Origin: Clostridia bacterium
Lineage (GTDB): Bacteria > Bacillota > Clostridia > TANB77 > CAG-508
NCBI GenBank assembly: GCA_900752095.1
Contig: CAADUD010000189.1
Location: forward strand, 1 to 5,469
Reading direction: 5' to 3'
Length of the DNA: 5,469 nucleotides
Shown: piece by piece, positions 5,466 through 5,469 of the stretch
How the letters are laid out: each line of letters begins with the position of its first letter
How positions within the stretch are numbered: position 1 is the stretch's first letter
The notes under the pieces: model-generated
What the model saw: only the letters and a program-made list of their open reading frames with translations
Databases searched by the model: none
Told to the model about the DNA's origin: nothing
Translations under genes and position numbers: made by a program

Positions 5466-5469
5466 TGTA

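Overview
The window is very AT-rich, with A/T-ending codons (AGA, ATA, GGA, TTA), strong GGAGG-type ribosome binding sites, TGG-only tryptophan and TAA/TAG stops. It carries a DUF5665 protein, a pilin-like GITLIALVV membrane helix on a surface protein, BspA-type leucine-rich repeats and pgsA. Together these point to a low-GC Bacillota, most likely an uncultured or commensal Clostridia-type bacterium. The genus cannot be fixed from the sequence. All genes read on the + strand.

Layout. (1) 2-2143: the 3' part of a large modular surface protein, cut by the window start. It has a fibronectin-III-like module, a second beta-rich module, an Ig-like module and a C-terminal domain of the formylglycine-generating-enzyme / C-type-lectin fold ending in RGG...GFRPVL. 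(2) 2171-2217: a 14-bp hairpin that looks like this gene's terminator and also buries the Shine-Dalgarno of the next gene. (3) 2219-2509: a small DUF5665 membrane protein. (4) 2510-2992: 483 bases with no convincing gene. They hold a perfect (AG)12 dinucleotide tract, a terminator-like hairpin, and a near-consensus sigma-A promoter (TTTACA-17-TATAAT) whose -35 overlaps the hairpin's T-rich tail. (5) 2993-4597: an exported protein with a pilin-like N-terminal helix and about ten 26-residue BspA-type (DUF285) leucine-rich repeats, followed by a strong terminator. (6) 4651-4802: an intergenic stretch with a weak promoter candidate and a 17-bp palindrome. (7) 4803-5402: pgsA, phosphatidylglycerophosphate synthase, with an intact CDP-alcohol phosphotransferase motif. 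(8) 5403-5469: no gene, but a faint promoter-like pair.

How it fits together. Two large surface proteins with different ligand-binding folds (C-type-lectin-like and leucine-rich repeat) lie next to conserved membrane or lipid genes (DUF5665, pgsA). Each unit appears to be transcribed separately: terminators follow the first and third genes, and a promoter precedes the leucine-rich-repeat gene. The surface proteins probably mediate adhesion or recognition, by inference from their folds. No complete new system is visible. The points most worth checking are the (AG)12 tract, the hairpin covering the DUF5665 ribosome binding site, and the question of whether the lectin-like C-terminus is a hypervariable (diversity-generating retroelement type) target. 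No reverse transcriptase or template repeat lies in the window.
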